From Streptomyces violascens (GTDB lineage: Bacteria; Actinomycetota; Actinomycetes; Streptomycetales; Streptomycetaceae): 64,000 nucleotides of DNA. The notes below the pieces were generated by a model. That model was not told the DNA's origin and made no database searches. It saw only the letters and a program-made list of their open reading frames with translations. Below are positions 51,492 through 60,494 of this stretch, in pieces. The stretch lies in contig NZ_BMUA01000027.1 of assembly GCF_014649955.1 (NCBI RefSeq), positions 34,422-98,421 on the forward strand, read 5' to 3'. Positions within the stretch are counted from its first letter, which is position 1. Each line of letters begins with the position of its first letter. Made by a program: the position numbers and the translations under genes.

Positions 51492-52667
51492 GTGGACGAG
51501 CGGGAACTCATGCGCGGCGCGGTCAAAGCCGCCGGCGTCGTCAAGAAAGGCGCCCAACTCAAGTTCGGCGCCATCGCCCTGGTCGTCTTCGTCGTCGGGC
51601 TGCTCCTGCTCGGAGCGTTCTTCCCCGCCGGGACGGCAGACGCCTCCGATTGCGAGGACTCCGGCCCCGGCACCGGCAACGCCTCGGCCATCTCCGACAC
51701 CTCCGGCGGGCAGGCCACCGGCAGCCTCCACCAGCAGCAGATCCAGTACGCCAAGATCATCGACACTGCGGCCAGGAAGGCGAAGCTGCCCGGCCGGGCC
51801 ACCCTCATCGCGCTCATGACCGCGATGCAGGAAAGCACGATGCAGAACCTCGACCACGGGGACCGCGATTCCCTGGGGCTCTTCCAGCAGCGGCCCTCCA
51901 TGAACTGGGGCACCCAGCAGCAGATCATGACACCCAGCTTCGCCGCCGAATCGTTCTTCCTCGGCCGTGGCGGCAACCCGGGCCTGATCAGCATCCTGGG
52001 CTGGGAAAGACTGCCGCTGGGCACCGCCGCCCAGAAGGTCCAGAAGAGCGGATTCCCGGGCCTGTACAGCGGTCACGAGACGGAGATGCGCAAGCTCGCC
52101 AAGGACGCCGGCATCGATCTCGAACAGAGCGGGTCGGCCACCGTCCCGGCCGGCGCCGGCGAGCCAGTCACCAGCGAGAACAACAGCTGCGGCGCCACCC
52201 CCGCCGCTCCCGGTGGCGCAGGGGGCGGAGCAGGCGGGACATTCACCGACGGCACCCAGACCTGGCAGCTCACCAACCCCCGCTCGGTCAACGACGCCAT
52301 CGCCTGGGCAAAAACCCACTCCGGCCTCGGCTCCAGCCCCGGCTGGTACCAGCGCTGTCTGGCCTTCACCGCGATCGTCTACGGGTGGAGTTTCTCCGGC
52401 GTCGACTACGCAATCGACCACTACCAGGTCGTGCCCAAGGACATGCGGCACGACGGCGACCGCCACCCACCTCCCGGCGCTCTCATGTACTGGACCACGG
52501 GCCACAGGGCCGGACACATCGCCGTCTACGTCGGCAACGGAAAGGTCGCCTCCAACGACATCCTGAGAGTCGGCTACATCGACGTCGTCCCCGCCGAACT
52601 GTTCGAAAGCAAGTGGGGCGCCCACTACGTGGGCTGGACACCGCCCTTCTTCCCCCGGGCCGGTTAG
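51492..52667 (+). CDS. Bifunctional cell-wall hydrolase (TcpG-like)
   Basis: A 391-residue protein with one N-terminal membrane helix (FGAIALVVFVVGLLLLGAFF). Residues ~90-200 look like a lytic-transglycosylase-type domain (LIALMTAMQESTMQNLDHGD, DSLGLFQQRPSMNWG). After a Gly/Ala linker, the C-terminal domain has a Cys (WYQRCLAFTAIVYG) and His (GHRAGHIAVYVGNG) in NlpC/P60-CHAP arrangement. Such proteins open peptidoglycan for the conjugation channel. GTG start after GGAG. Confidence 0.8.
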   Translation: MDERELMRGAVKAAGVVKKGAQLKFGAIALVVFVVGLLLLGAFFPAGTADASDCEDSGPGTGNASAISDTSGGQATGSLHQQQIQYAKIIDTAARKAKLPGRATLIALMTAMQESTMQNLDHGDRDSLGLFQQRPSMNWGTQQQIMTPSFAAESFFLGRGGNPGLISILGWERLPLGTAAQKVQKSGFPGLYSGHETEMRKLAKDAGIDLEQSGSATVPAGAGEPVTSENNSCGATPAAPGGAGGGAGGTFTDGTQTWQLTNPRSVNDAIAWAKTHSGLGSSPGWYQRCLAFTAIVYGWSFSGVDYAIDHYQVVPKDMRHDGDRHPPPGALMYWTTGHRAGHIAVYVGNGKVASNDILRVGYIDVVPAELFESKWGAHYVGWTPPFFPRAG

Positions 52668-52783
52668 CCCCCGCCATCGGCGCAAAAAGAATCCGTGGGC
52701 GGCAGTTGGCTGAACCCGGTCCGCCACCCACCTTCGCTCCATAGGCTGAAGTCAGATCATCGTTCGACGCGGAAGGCAGGCAC

Positions 52784-53527
52784 GTGGCAACTCACCCTTC
52801 ACCCACGGGGTACATCCCTCCGGCAGCTCAGAAGGAGGCCGATTGGCTGGGCGAACACACAGGCACCGAAGCCGAGATGTCGCATGACGGCACGGGAGTC
52901 ATCCGCATCAGCCACGGTCATAGCCGGCTGCGGGTGGAGACGATCTACCGCAAGAGCAGCCAAGGCTGGAAGAGGTCCTCCTCTCAGCTGTTCCAGGACG
53001 GTGAGAAGCGACCGCCGGTGGGCTCCTGGGGCGAGTACGCCGCGCTGTTCGCCGAACTGTCGGAAGGGACCGACCACACGGACCAAGACAGCTCTGCAGC
53101 CCTTCCCACGCTGGCGCCGATCCCGGACGGCACCCGCCTCCCCGTAGAGATCCATCAGCAGGTGTCTGGCCTGAAGCAGGCTCTGGCTGACCGGGAGGGG
53201 GTGGAGATCACAACGGGTGTCGACGACAAACGGCGCTTCGTCATCGAGGTCCTCTTCGCCAAGGCCACGATGCAGCTGGTGTTCGAGACCGAGCGGCGCA
53301 GCGGCGCAAAGCGTGCCGCCCTCGCGGCAAAGGACTCCATTCGGCTCGTCACCTCTGACGGAGTTGATCACACCAAGGAGATCAACGGGAGGCTCGATGC
53401 TGCGCTGGACCGACTGACTCAGGCTGGACCCGCGCACTCGGGCACGGCAGAGGGCCCCACCGGTTCGGAGCAGGGACCCCAGGCCGGGGGCCCGGCCGCC
53501 CGGAAGGGAACGGTGCTGCGCCTGTAG
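52784..53527 (+). CDS. Hypothetical protein
   Basis: A 247-residue soluble protein of unknown function that follows the transfer operon. Its C-terminal half (FVIEVLFAKATMQLVFETER) suggests an alpha/beta domain, and a disordered tail ends it. GTG start with weak AAGGCAGG site. May be a late member of the operon or cargo. Confidence 0.5.
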   Translation: MATHPSPTGYIPPAAQKEADWLGEHTGTEAEMSHDGTGVIRISHGHSRLRVETIYRKSSQGWKRSSSQLFQDGEKRPPVGSWGEYAALFAELSEGTDHTDQDSSAALPTLAPIPDGTRLPVEIHQQVSGLKQALADREGVEITTGVDDKRRFVIEVLFAKATMQLVFETERRSGAKRAALAAKDSIRLVTSDGVDHTKEINGRLDAALDRLTQAGPAHSGTAEGPTGSEQGPQAGGPAARKGTVLRL

Positions 53528-53726
53528 ATTGCCGCAGCTTGAACCCCTAGGTGATCCCACCGCCGCTTCCCCGTACGCTCACGGTGCCGCCCTCCCGTCC
53601 GCCACCCGGCTCCAGACCTGCTTGGCGGCCATCTCCCCTTCACACCTGCCCCGTTGACGGAAGCACCGCAGGTCTACGCTGCCGGGGACGAACAGGAATC
53701 TGCGGCCAGTTGGCGGCGGATGATAT

Positions 53727-55094
53727 CTACGCGTCCTCGTCGGGCCTGTCGACGGTGAGCCCCATGCCGCTGGAGAGCGTCTCGTAGACGTCGTCGTACG
53801 GAAGCAGTTCAGTCAGGAAGGCCCGCCACACCGTGTCGCGCTCCGCACCGAGGTGGGCGGTCAGCTCGTACAACTCGATCAGGTACGACGGCATCTCCCG
53901 TCCCCAGCACTGATCGTTGTCCTGCCACTGTCTGAGGACCGCCCGCAGCTGTTCGAGATCGAAGAACGCCGCGCAAGGCAGGACCGCATTGGCCGCCCTG
54001 AACTCGCCGGCGTCAAACGAGCCCGCCTGCTTCAGCAGGTCAGGAAGGAAGGGGACAAAGTACGGGTCGGGGCGGGCCGCGATGACGCGCACAGTGCGGG
54101 AAGTGCTCAGCGCCTCGAAGGCAGTGACAAGCGCCGGCAGGCACGCACGGATCTCGGGGTGGGCGACCAGCGCAAGGACGTCGATGCTCTCCTTGCTCAT
54201 CCGGCCGGGCGGCAGCGTCGCCGTGATCCCCTCAATGCGGGTGTTGTACAAGGCACGCATGGGAGCGGCCATCGACGCCCAGAAAGCCGGGAGATCGCCG
54301 AGTCGCGCCAGAGCACGCAGTTGCACCCCAGGGTCGGCCCTCTCCAGGCGCGCCATCTGCTTGGCCACAGCGGACTTCGCCAGGGCCGCATCCCGTGCGG
54401 CGAAGCAGCGCAGACACTCCGCCATCCGGTCGGCGTACCGTTCCGGCGTGATGCTGAGCTCCGGAGCGTCGATCTCCAGAATGGCGAACTTCGCCGCGAA
54501 CTCCACGACTTTCGCTCGGGCGGAGGGCCGCACCCGGTCGAAGAACGCGTAGGCGAGATAGGCGGCGTCGAACGCATAGGCCGGGTCGGCGACGTGGGCC
54601 GCGAAGCTCTTGACGATCTTCCGGCCCTGGCTCGGCGGGTGTATGAGGACGGCCTCCAGCGCGGCGGCGAGATGTGCGCGCGCGTACTCCATGGTCGGCT
54701 CGTACAGCTCGCCCAGCGGGCGGAGCGAGGGGTGAGCGCACATGTTCCGGTCGTCGCGCAGCCTCTCCAGCTGCTTCTTCTGGGTGTGGTCGATGAGTTC
54801 GAGCGTCTCCGCGGTGTCGAGCAGAGTCCGTTCGACGGCGAGCATGAGCGGGATTGCTTCTTCTTCCTTGCTCCCCTGGGCCTTCTCCACGGTCGCGACC
54901 AGATCGGCCGCAGCGGCTTCCCCGTCCTCCTTGAGGGTCTGCGCCTTCGTGATCAGGTCCGCACAGACCGCTGTCCAGGCCAGGACGATCGCTCCGCGTG
55001 CTGAGCCTGAGGAATAGCAGCGGTGTGCCTCCTGCACCAGGGGACGCACCTCGGGGTTGTACACGCGATTGACGCGATCATCCAGATCGAGCAT
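53727..55094 (-). CDS. HEPN-motif protein, candidate RNase
   Basis: A 455-residue protein. Residues ~15-150 form a helical bundle (GSARGAIVLAWTAVCADLIT) with the Rx4H signature RNMCAH at 116-121 in RDDRNMCAHPS, the catalytic motif of HEPN ribonucleases and also seen in DUF4145-like HEPN proteins. The remaining ~300 residues are helical and unrecognised. HEPN RNases serve in toxin-antitoxin and abortive-infection systems. It stands alone on the minus strand between the transfer operon and surface-protein genes. RNase activity is inference. Confidence 0.6.
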   Translation of the reverse strand: MLDLDDRVNRVYNPEVRPLVQEAHRCYSSGSARGAIVLAWTAVCADLITKAQTLKEDGEAAAADLVATVEKAQGSKEEEAIPLMLAVERTLLDTAETLELIDHTQKKQLERLRDDRNMCAHPSLRPLGELYEPTMEYARAHLAAALEAVLIHPPSQGRKIVKSFAAHVADPAYAFDAAYLAYAFFDRVRPSARAKVVEFAAKFAILEIDAPELSITPERYADRMAECLRCFAARDAALAKSAVAKQMARLERADPGVQLRALARLGDLPAFWASMAAPMRALYNTRIEGITATLPPGRMSKESIDVLALVAHPEIRACLPALVTAFEALSTSRTVRVIAARPDPYFVPFLPDLLKQAGSFDAGEFRAANAVLPCAAFFDLEQLRAVLRQWQDNDQCWGREMPSYLIELYELTAHLGAERDTVWRAFLTELLPYDDVYETLSSGMGLTVDRPDEDA

Positions 55095-55393
55095 GTGCTG
55101 CTCTCCATTTCCGTCCCGCCCTGTGCGGGTGTGCCGGGCGTCATGTTTTCACCCGTGATGGGGCGCCAGCCCGGGTTATGCCAACACCAGCGATGGGCGT
55201 GCTGCCCACCGCTGTGACTTGGTGGCCAACTACGGGGCCGCGTCGGGTGTCTGCGACCGGTGGGTTCGGGAATCGCCGGACTCTATCCACAGGCCATCAC
55301 TTCCAAGATCAGTTCACCAGCAGGTACTTCGCCGCGGCGCAGCGTGCGCTGACGGTCGAGCCTGCCGTGGACCAGTGGAGGCTGATCCCACTC
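55095..55393. other. Divergent upstream region
   Basis: About 300 bases between the HEPN gene and the surface-protein gene. Besides the TCCACA element at 55278 no gene or clear -10 box is visible. Confidence 0.4.
55278..55293 (+). promoter_or_regulatory. GGACTCTATCCACAGG element
   Basis: Copy of the recurrent element, ~100 bases upstream of the surface-protein gene. Confidence 0.45.
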
Positions 55394-56203
55394 ATGCGTA
55401 TGACCCGTACGCGCGTTATGCGGCACGTCGTGGCAACCGCCGCGATTGTTGCCGCGTCAGGGGCGCTGGCCGCTCCGGCGGCGCTCGCCCTCACCGACTC
55501 ACCATCATCGAAGGTGTCGGCTTCGGCGGCGGATGGAGCGTCGACCGCTTTGAAGGCGGAGGTCTCGGTGCATGCCGCCGGAACGCCGGTTCCTGGCCCG
55601 ACGGGGGAACCGGGTACCCACTCGACGAAACCGCCCACTACGGACCCGACGAAGCCGCCGACGACCGATCCGACCGAGCCGGGGACGGACCCGACGAAGC
55701 CGCCCACGACCGATCCGACAACGCCGCCGACCACGGACCCGACGACCCCACCGACCACAGACCCGACAACACCGCCGACGACGGATCCCACGACCCCACC
55801 CACCACAGACCCGACGACCCCACCCACCACAGACCCGACGACTCCTCCCACCACGGATCCCACGAAGCCGCCGACCACGGGCCCCACGAAGCCGCCCACC
55901 ACGGATCCGACCAACCCGGGCACGGATCCGACCACTCAGCCGGCACCTGACCCGGCCTCGGGCAACAAGGGAGGCTCAGGGAAGGCGGGCAGCTCGGACA
56001 GTTCACCCAAGGGCGGGGCAGCCGAGCAGGTCAGCGCCAGCAACACCGTCACGCCCGCCGGGAGCCTCGCGCACACGGGAGCGGACGGGACCACTGCTCT
56101 GGCCCTCACTGCGGGCGGACTCCTCGCCGCCGGTCTCGCGGCTGCGGGTGCTGTCGGCTACGGCAAGCGCCGGGCCAACCGCCGCACCGCCGACCAGGGC
56201 TGA
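55394..56203 (+). CDS. LAxTG sortase-anchored surface protein with Thr/Pro repeats
   Basis: A 269-residue protein. Signal peptide (RHVVATAAIVAASGALAAPA), then ~11 tandem TTDPT-PP or close variants (~78-185) as an extended cell-wall spacer, then LAHTG, a hydrophobic helix and a basic end (GKRRANRR). LAxTG is the substrate motif of class E sortases of Streptomyces. There is no folded domain, so it may be a stalk or coat protein altering cell contact. No sortase gene is in the window. Start at ATG 55394 or 55400. Confidence 0.75.
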   Translation: MRMTRTRVMRHVVATAAIVAASGALAAPAALALTDSPSSKVSASAADGASTALKAEVSVHAAGTPVPGPTGEPGTHSTKPPTTDPTKPPTTDPTEPGTDPTKPPTTDPTTPPTTDPTTPPTTDPTTPPTTDPTTPPTTDPTTPPTTDPTTPPTTDPTKPPTTGPTKPPTTDPTNPGTDPTTQPAPDPASGNKGGSGKAGSSDSSPKGGAAEQVSASNTVTPAGSLAHTGADGTTALALTAGGLLAAGLAAAGAVGYGKRRANRRTADQG

Positions 56204-56306
56204 CGGCACCACTCTCACCGGGACACCACGCCGTGCCCCGACCACCGGTGGCCGCGCCCTGCGGCTCACCGGGAACGCCCACCCACCTGCTGAAGGGACC
56301 CACCAC

Positions 56307-56642
56307 ATGACTCTGAAGCGATTCACCACGGTCGCCTTGACCGTCTCACTGCTGGCAGGCGGTGCCGCCGTCCTGGCGCCCGCAGCGTCAGCCGCCGGCA
56401 GCGACTGCTCCAGCTACGACCAGGGCGCCGAAGTCGCCGGCAACGGCATTAACTTCCGCACCGGACCTTCGACCTCGTATGCGAGCAAGGGCCTGGTCTA
56501 CGACAAGGACCAGCTGGGGCTCTACTGCAAGAGCGGGGCCTGGTACAAGGCCAAGCTCATCACGCGGTCCAAGGGCGGACTCCAGGCCGGGACCACCGGC
56601 TGGATCCGCGAGGACATGATCAACATCCACCTCGCCGGCTAG
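56307..56642 (+). CDS. Secreted SH3-like protein
   Basis: A 111-residue protein with a signal peptide (FTTVALTVSLLAGGAAVLAP, AxA cleavage) and a bacterial SH3-like core (NGINFRTGPSTSYASKGLVY, GTTGWIREDMI). Two Cys could form a disulphide. Bacterial SH3 domains often bind cell wall. It follows the surface protein, and both may act at the cell envelope. A terminator follows. Confidence 0.75.
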   Translation: MTLKRFTTVALTVSLLAGGAAVLAPAASAAGSDCSSYDQGAEVAGNGINFRTGPSTSYASKGLVYDKDQLGLYCKSGAWYKAKLITRSKGGLQAGTTGWIREDMINIHLAG

Positions 56643-56653
56643 CTCCGGCGTCT

Positions 56654-56682
56654 CCCCGGCCGCCGTCAGATGGCGGCCGGGG
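56654..56682 (+). terminator. Hairpin terminator
   Basis: CCCCGGCCGCC and complement (56654-56664, 56672-56682), 7-base loop, just after the SH3 gene. Confidence 0.75.
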
Positions 56683-56770
56683 CTCGGCCCTCTTCCCCCT
56701 GCGCGTACGTGGCTGCCCACCTCCACCCCGCGAGCCCCACCGCACCATGCCCTGCGAAAGGCGCCCTGTC

Positions 56771-57607
56771 ATGACCGCACTGACCCCTGCCGCCACCGGG
56801 CTGACATCACTGCTGGCCCACCGCCAACGCCCGGCCCTCGGCGCGTTCTTGCCCGCCGGCTTCCCCAACTGGACGGCCGGGATTGAGACCCTGCGCTCCT
56901 TCGTCCGCCACGGGGCCGACTTCCTTGAGGTCGGCGTCCCGCACAGCATGCCGACCCTGGATGGCCCGGACATCACCCAGGCCTACGCGCAGGCCCTGGG
57001 CCAGGGCGCCCGCATGGCTCATGTCTTCTCCACCATCCGCCTTGCTGCCTCCAGCACAGGCGTTCCCGTGGTGGCGATGACCTACTGGGCCCCCGTCCTC
57101 GACTACGGGGTCGAGCGGTTCGCCCAGGACCTGGCCCGGTCCGGCGCCGCCGGCGCGATGATTCCCGACCTTCCCGTCACGGAGGCAGGGGAGTGGATCA
57201 CAGCGGCTCGCGCCGCCGGCATCCACACACCGCAGTTCGCCCCGCGCAGCGCCGACGACGACCAACTGGATGCCATCGCGAAGGCGGCCTCCGGCTGGGT
57301 CTACGCGCCGGCCGCCCCCGCGGCCACCGGCTACCAGGGCGAGCTGGATCTTCCCGCGCTGGACGCCTTCACCGCACGGCTGCGCACGACCACCTCGCTG
57401 CCCGTGGTCGGGGGGATCGGTATCTCCACGCCGCGCCTCGCTGCCCTCGTTGCCCCGTACGTCGACGCGGTAGTAGTTGGCTCGCCGCTGATCCGTCCCC
57501 TTCTTCACGACACTGCAGCCGGCGCGCTCGACGGTGCCATGGAACAGGTCAGGGCCTTCGCCCGCGCCCTGCACCGGGCCGGTTCCTCACAAGCACTCCC
57601 AGGGTGA
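56771..57607 (+). CDS. trpA: Divergent tryptophan synthase alpha (TrpA) homologue
   Basis: A 278-residue TIM-barrel of the TrpA family. The catalytic Glu (FLEVGVPHS) and Asp (LDGPDITQAYAQAL) stand in their usual places and the YW.PVL.YG and IPDLPVTEA segments are conserved. The canonical PxSDPxADGP loop has become PHSMPTLDGP and the G-x-TG phosphate loop reads APAATGYQG. TrpA releases indole from indole-3-glycerol phosphate. No trpB or other trp gene is nearby, so it may make free indole for a specialised pathway, or act on another substrate. ATG 56771 is chosen by a GAAAGG site. Confidence 0.75.
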   Translation: MTALTPAATGLTSLLAHRQRPALGAFLPAGFPNWTAGIETLRSFVRHGADFLEVGVPHSMPTLDGPDITQAYAQALGQGARMAHVFSTIRLAASSTGVPVVAMTYWAPVLDYGVERFAQDLARSGAAGAMIPDLPVTEAGEWITAARAAGIHTPQFAPRSADDDQLDAIAKAASGWVYAPAAPAATGYQGELDLPALDAFTARLRTTTSLPVVGGIGISTPRLAALVAPYVDAVVVGSPLIRPLLHDTAAGALDGAMEQVRAFARALHRAGSSQALPG

Positions 57608-57857
57608 GCATCAGCGGGTGATGGAACCGTGGCCGGGCCCGAATCATGAAGGTGCCGCCGAGTTGAACCGGCGAACACGTTGCGGGGCTCACTTGCCTGC
57701 CTCGCCCTGGGGAGCGACCCGCTCCCTTCCAAGGCGGTCGAGGGATCAGAGAACTCGGCCACGAAGCGTTATTGGCCATGTGTCCCGGCCAGTCACCGCC
57801 CACCGAGGTCAGCAAGGGGCGTCGCCCCAGCCGGACCCGAAAGCAACAGGAGAAGCC

Positions 57858-58088
57858 GTGTACAACCAGCGCCGCATCCCGCCGCGCCGGACCGAAGGGG
57901 CCGTGCGCCGGCCTCGGCCCGCACCCCTGTCCCCGCATCCGGAGTGGCGGGCTCAACACCTGTTCGTCGAGCCGCGATTCCTCAGCACGGCGGCGGACAG
58001 CGACGACACCGACGCCGACGAGGTCGCTGTCCCGGCGCAGGCCGAACCGCCGGCCTTCCGCCCCCGCCGGCGCCCCTATCGCCCCTGA
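57858..58088 (+). CDS. Small hypothetical protein
   Basis: A 76-residue Arg/Pro-rich protein (VYNQRRIPPRRTEGAVRRPR) with an acidic centre (ADSDDTDADEV). GTG after CAGGAG. Probably disordered. It precedes the IclR-like regulator. Confidence 0.45.
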   Translation: MYNQRRIPPRRTEGAVRRPRPAPLSPHPEWRAQHLFVEPRFLSTAADSDDTDADEVAVPAQAEPPAFRPRRRPYRP

Positions 58089-58194
58089 CCGTCGCCGATG
58101 TCGCCGCCTGGAGCCGGGCCCTGCTGCCCGGCTCCCTCTTCCCCTGCCTTTTCGACGTCGAAGGCCCTACCGCCGACACCGGCCCGGAGGTTGC

Positions 58195-59043
58195 ATGTCC
58201 AGCATCGATGTCCCGCCCAGACTCTCCTTGTCCGCCGGCCGGTCTGCGCCCGCCGTGCCGTCGGTCCTCGCTGCCGTGAGCGAGGGGCGTCAGCCGCCAC
58301 AGTCCGCCGGCCGCGGCTTCCGTGTCTTGCACGCACTCCTGCGTCTGGGTGTCCATGACGAACACCAGCTCGCCGACATCGCGCGTGCCGCCCATCTGCA
58401 GCCCTCGCACGCCTCCAAGCTCCTCAAGGCCGCGGCCTCGGAGGACCTCGTCGAACACGGCATCCGCCGCGGCACCTACCGCATCACCCGCGACGCTGTG
58501 CCACTCGCCCCGGTGAACACCGCGCAGACCACGGCTGCGGTACACCGCATCGTCGAGCACCTGCGGGAGGAGACCGGGCTCGCCGTGGCCTGGCACGAGC
58601 CGCACTTCCGGCCCGGCCGCGGCCTGCACCTCACCCTGGTCGACCTGGCGTGTCCCAGCCCCCATCTGCGCACCGCGGCCGCGCAGATGGACGGCGACCC
58701 GCGGGCAACGGCTGCCGGACGTGCGGCCCTCGCGTACGTTCCCGCCGAACTCGCCACCGACGCCGACGACCGGCCGCTCTCCCTGCCACCCGCCACTCGG
58801 GACACCATCTGCTCCACCCGGATCGCGCTGCACCGCTGCCCCGGCATCTGCACGATGGCCACGCCCGTCCTGCGCGGGCAGCACCTGGTCGCGGTCCTCA
58901 GCCTCACCGGGGCCGACTCCCTGTTCCACGATCCGCTGTGCGCGCAGGAGTTCGCGGTTCTGCTGCGTCGGGCCGCAAGCCGGACCTCGATGACCTCCGC
59001 CGGCCGCGAGCCTCGTTCCGCGCCCGCCCGCCGGGCCGCCTGA
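58195..59043 (+). CDS. IclR-like transcriptional regulator
   Basis: A 282-residue protein. Winged helix at ~45-95 (LADIARAAHLQPSHASKLLK, RGTYRITRDAV), then a GAF-like effector domain (AVHRIVEHLREETGLAVAWH ... MATPVLRGQHLVAVLSLTG) typical of IclR-type regulators. CGGAGG ribosome site. It is followed closely (4 bases) by an HTH protein; both may regulate nearby cargo. Ligand unknown. Confidence 0.65.
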   Translation: MSSIDVPPRLSLSAGRSAPAVPSVLAAVSEGRQPPQSAGRGFRVLHALLRLGVHDEHQLADIARAAHLQPSHASKLLKAAASEDLVEHGIRRGTYRITRDAVPLAPVNTAQTTAAVHRIVEHLREETGLAVAWHEPHFRPGRGLHLTLVDLACPSPHLRTAAAQMDGDPRATAAGRAALAYVPAELATDADDRPLSLPPATRDTICSTRIALHRCPGICTMATPVLRGQHLVAVLSLTGADSLFHDPLCAQEFAVLLRRAASRTSMTSAGREPRSAPARRAA

Positions 59044-59047
59044 CCCT

Positions 59048-60319
59048 GTGACTCAGACCTCCAAGGACACCATCACCATGGCCGCACACCGGCTGTTGGC
59101 GAACGGCGCCAGCACCGATCACCCCATCTCCGGCTTGCCGTTCGCCGACGACACTCACCTGGGCGCCCCTGCGCTCGGGATGGCTCTTGCAGCCCGGCCG
59201 GCCTGGACCAGGGACCCATCCCGCGCCGGCTTCGTGTGGGTCGTCCACAGCGACCGGCACCTTGGCCGGATCGTCCTGCTGTACGAGGCCGGCCCCGATG
59301 GCAGCGGACCGTGGGAGTGGCAGACTGAGCGGCCGCTGGTGGCGCGGGCCGGCGGCTACTGGTGGGACGGCACCCGCTGGTTCCGCCCGCCCCAGCTCTG
59401 CGACGAGACCACGGGCCGCTTCGAGCGACAGCCCGTGCCAGCCGCCTCCACCATCACCGCGGCCGGCCTCCTCGACGATCCGCTGGCCGACGCCGGCCGC
59501 GGACGCCTGCACCAGGTGGCCGACCTCCGCGAGGACGCCGCCCCAGACACTGGACAGTGGCTGCACGATCTGGCTCGCTGGGCCACCCAGCGCAGGCCGG
59601 CTGACGGGCGGCCGCCACTGGAACGCTGCGTGGTCGGCCTCACCGCCCCGGAACTGGCCGGCGACCGGCTGCTCGGCGCCCCCGCGCTGGCCAAGGTTGC
59701 TTCCATCAGCCCTTCGGCGCTGCGCGCCTACATCAGCCGCGGCCAGGGCTCCGTCCCCGAGCCTCAGGCGGTCGTCGGCGGTCGGCCCATGTGGTCCCGT
59801 GCCGTAGCCGAGAACTGGGCCGCCCACCGGCGCCGCCCGCCCGCCACCCGCTGGCCGGCCCATCACGCCCGTCAGGCCCTGCCGAAGGGCGCCGAGCAGA
59901 TCCGCCGACGCCTCACCCCGGCCCTCTTCGCGGCGTTGTGGCATGACCCCGAGCGGCGTGCCCGGTGGGTGCTGCGCCACCGCACCCGCGATGCCGTCCA
60001 CGAGGTCGCCGCGGACCTTGCACACCTCGCAGCTGAGCGACTGCACGACGACGTCCCCGCCCCCGCACTCGCCGAGCTCGTCACCCAGGCCGTCCTCGCC
60101 AACCTCGCTACCGGACAGGTCCTTTCGGGGGCCGCCGAGGAGGTCCTCGGGTGGCTCAGCCTGTATCACCCCGACGTGGCCGAGCAGAGCGTCACCGCCA
60201 TCGCCGAGCAGGCCGAGCTCCGCTTCCGCTACCCCCGCCAGGACACTATCCAGCTGCTCCGCGCCGGCCTACCCGGCGCCGCGATCACGCCCGCGGGCAC
60301 CGTCCCGGACCGGGAGTGA
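59048..60319 (+). CDS. HTH-containing hypothetical protein
   Basis: A 423-residue protein. Residues ~205-250 (LAKVASISPSALRAYISRGQ, VVGGRPMWSRAVAENW) read like an AlpA/MerR-type HTH. The first part includes a WxWxxxRPLVARAGGYWWDG-like stretch, and the C-terminal region is helical. GTG start. It may be a DNA-binding accessory protein of the element; no closer match. Confidence 0.5.
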   Translation: MTQTSKDTITMAAHRLLANGASTDHPISGLPFADDTHLGAPALGMALAARPAWTRDPSRAGFVWVVHSDRHLGRIVLLYEAGPDGSGPWEWQTERPLVARAGGYWWDGTRWFRPPQLCDETTGRFERQPVPAASTITAAGLLDDPLADAGRGRLHQVADLREDAAPDTGQWLHDLARWATQRRPADGRPPLERCVVGLTAPELAGDRLLGAPALAKVASISPSALRAYISRGQGSVPEPQAVVGGRPMWSRAVAENWAAHRRRPPATRWPAHHARQALPKGAEQIRRRLTPALFAALWHDPERRARWVLRHRTRDAVHEVAADLAHLAAERLHDDVPAPALAELVTQAVLANLATGQVLSGAAEEVLGWLSLYHPDVAEQSVTAIAEQAELRFRYPRQDTIQLLRAGLPGAAITPAGTVPDRE

Positions 60320-60363
60320 CGAAGGCTGAGTAGCCGATCTTGCGGTGTGCCGTCGAAGCGGTG

Positions 60364-60403
60364 CACCCCGGACATGCTCTGCCTTTCAACCATGTCCGGG
60401 GTG
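60364..60403. promoter_or_regulatory. 13-bp perfect dyad after HTH gene
   Basis: CACCCCGGACATG (60364-60376) and CATGTCCGGGGTG (60391-60403) with a 14-base gap. It could end transcription of the gene stopping at 60319 or serve as an operator for the leader ORF and exporter promoter that follows. Confidence 0.55.
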
Positions 60404-60425
60404 GACCGCAGCGGCCTCTGCGCTT

Positions 60426-60454
60426 TTGGACTGGTCATACGTTCGCCCTATCCC
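60426..60454 (+). promoter_or_regulatory. Promoter of leader-ORF/MFS unit
   Basis: TTGGAC (60426-60431) and TATCCC (60449-60454) with 17 bases between, upstream of the 16-codon ORF at 60495. Confidence 0.45.
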
Positions 60455-60494
60455 CGGACGTCGGGGGGTCGGCACCACCAGAGAGGAGACACCC

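Noticed and set aside
55309..55935. Minus-strand GSVVGGVV repeat protein
   Set aside because: Mirror image of the TTDPT-PP repeats. The plus frame has signal peptide, LAHTG and membrane anchor.
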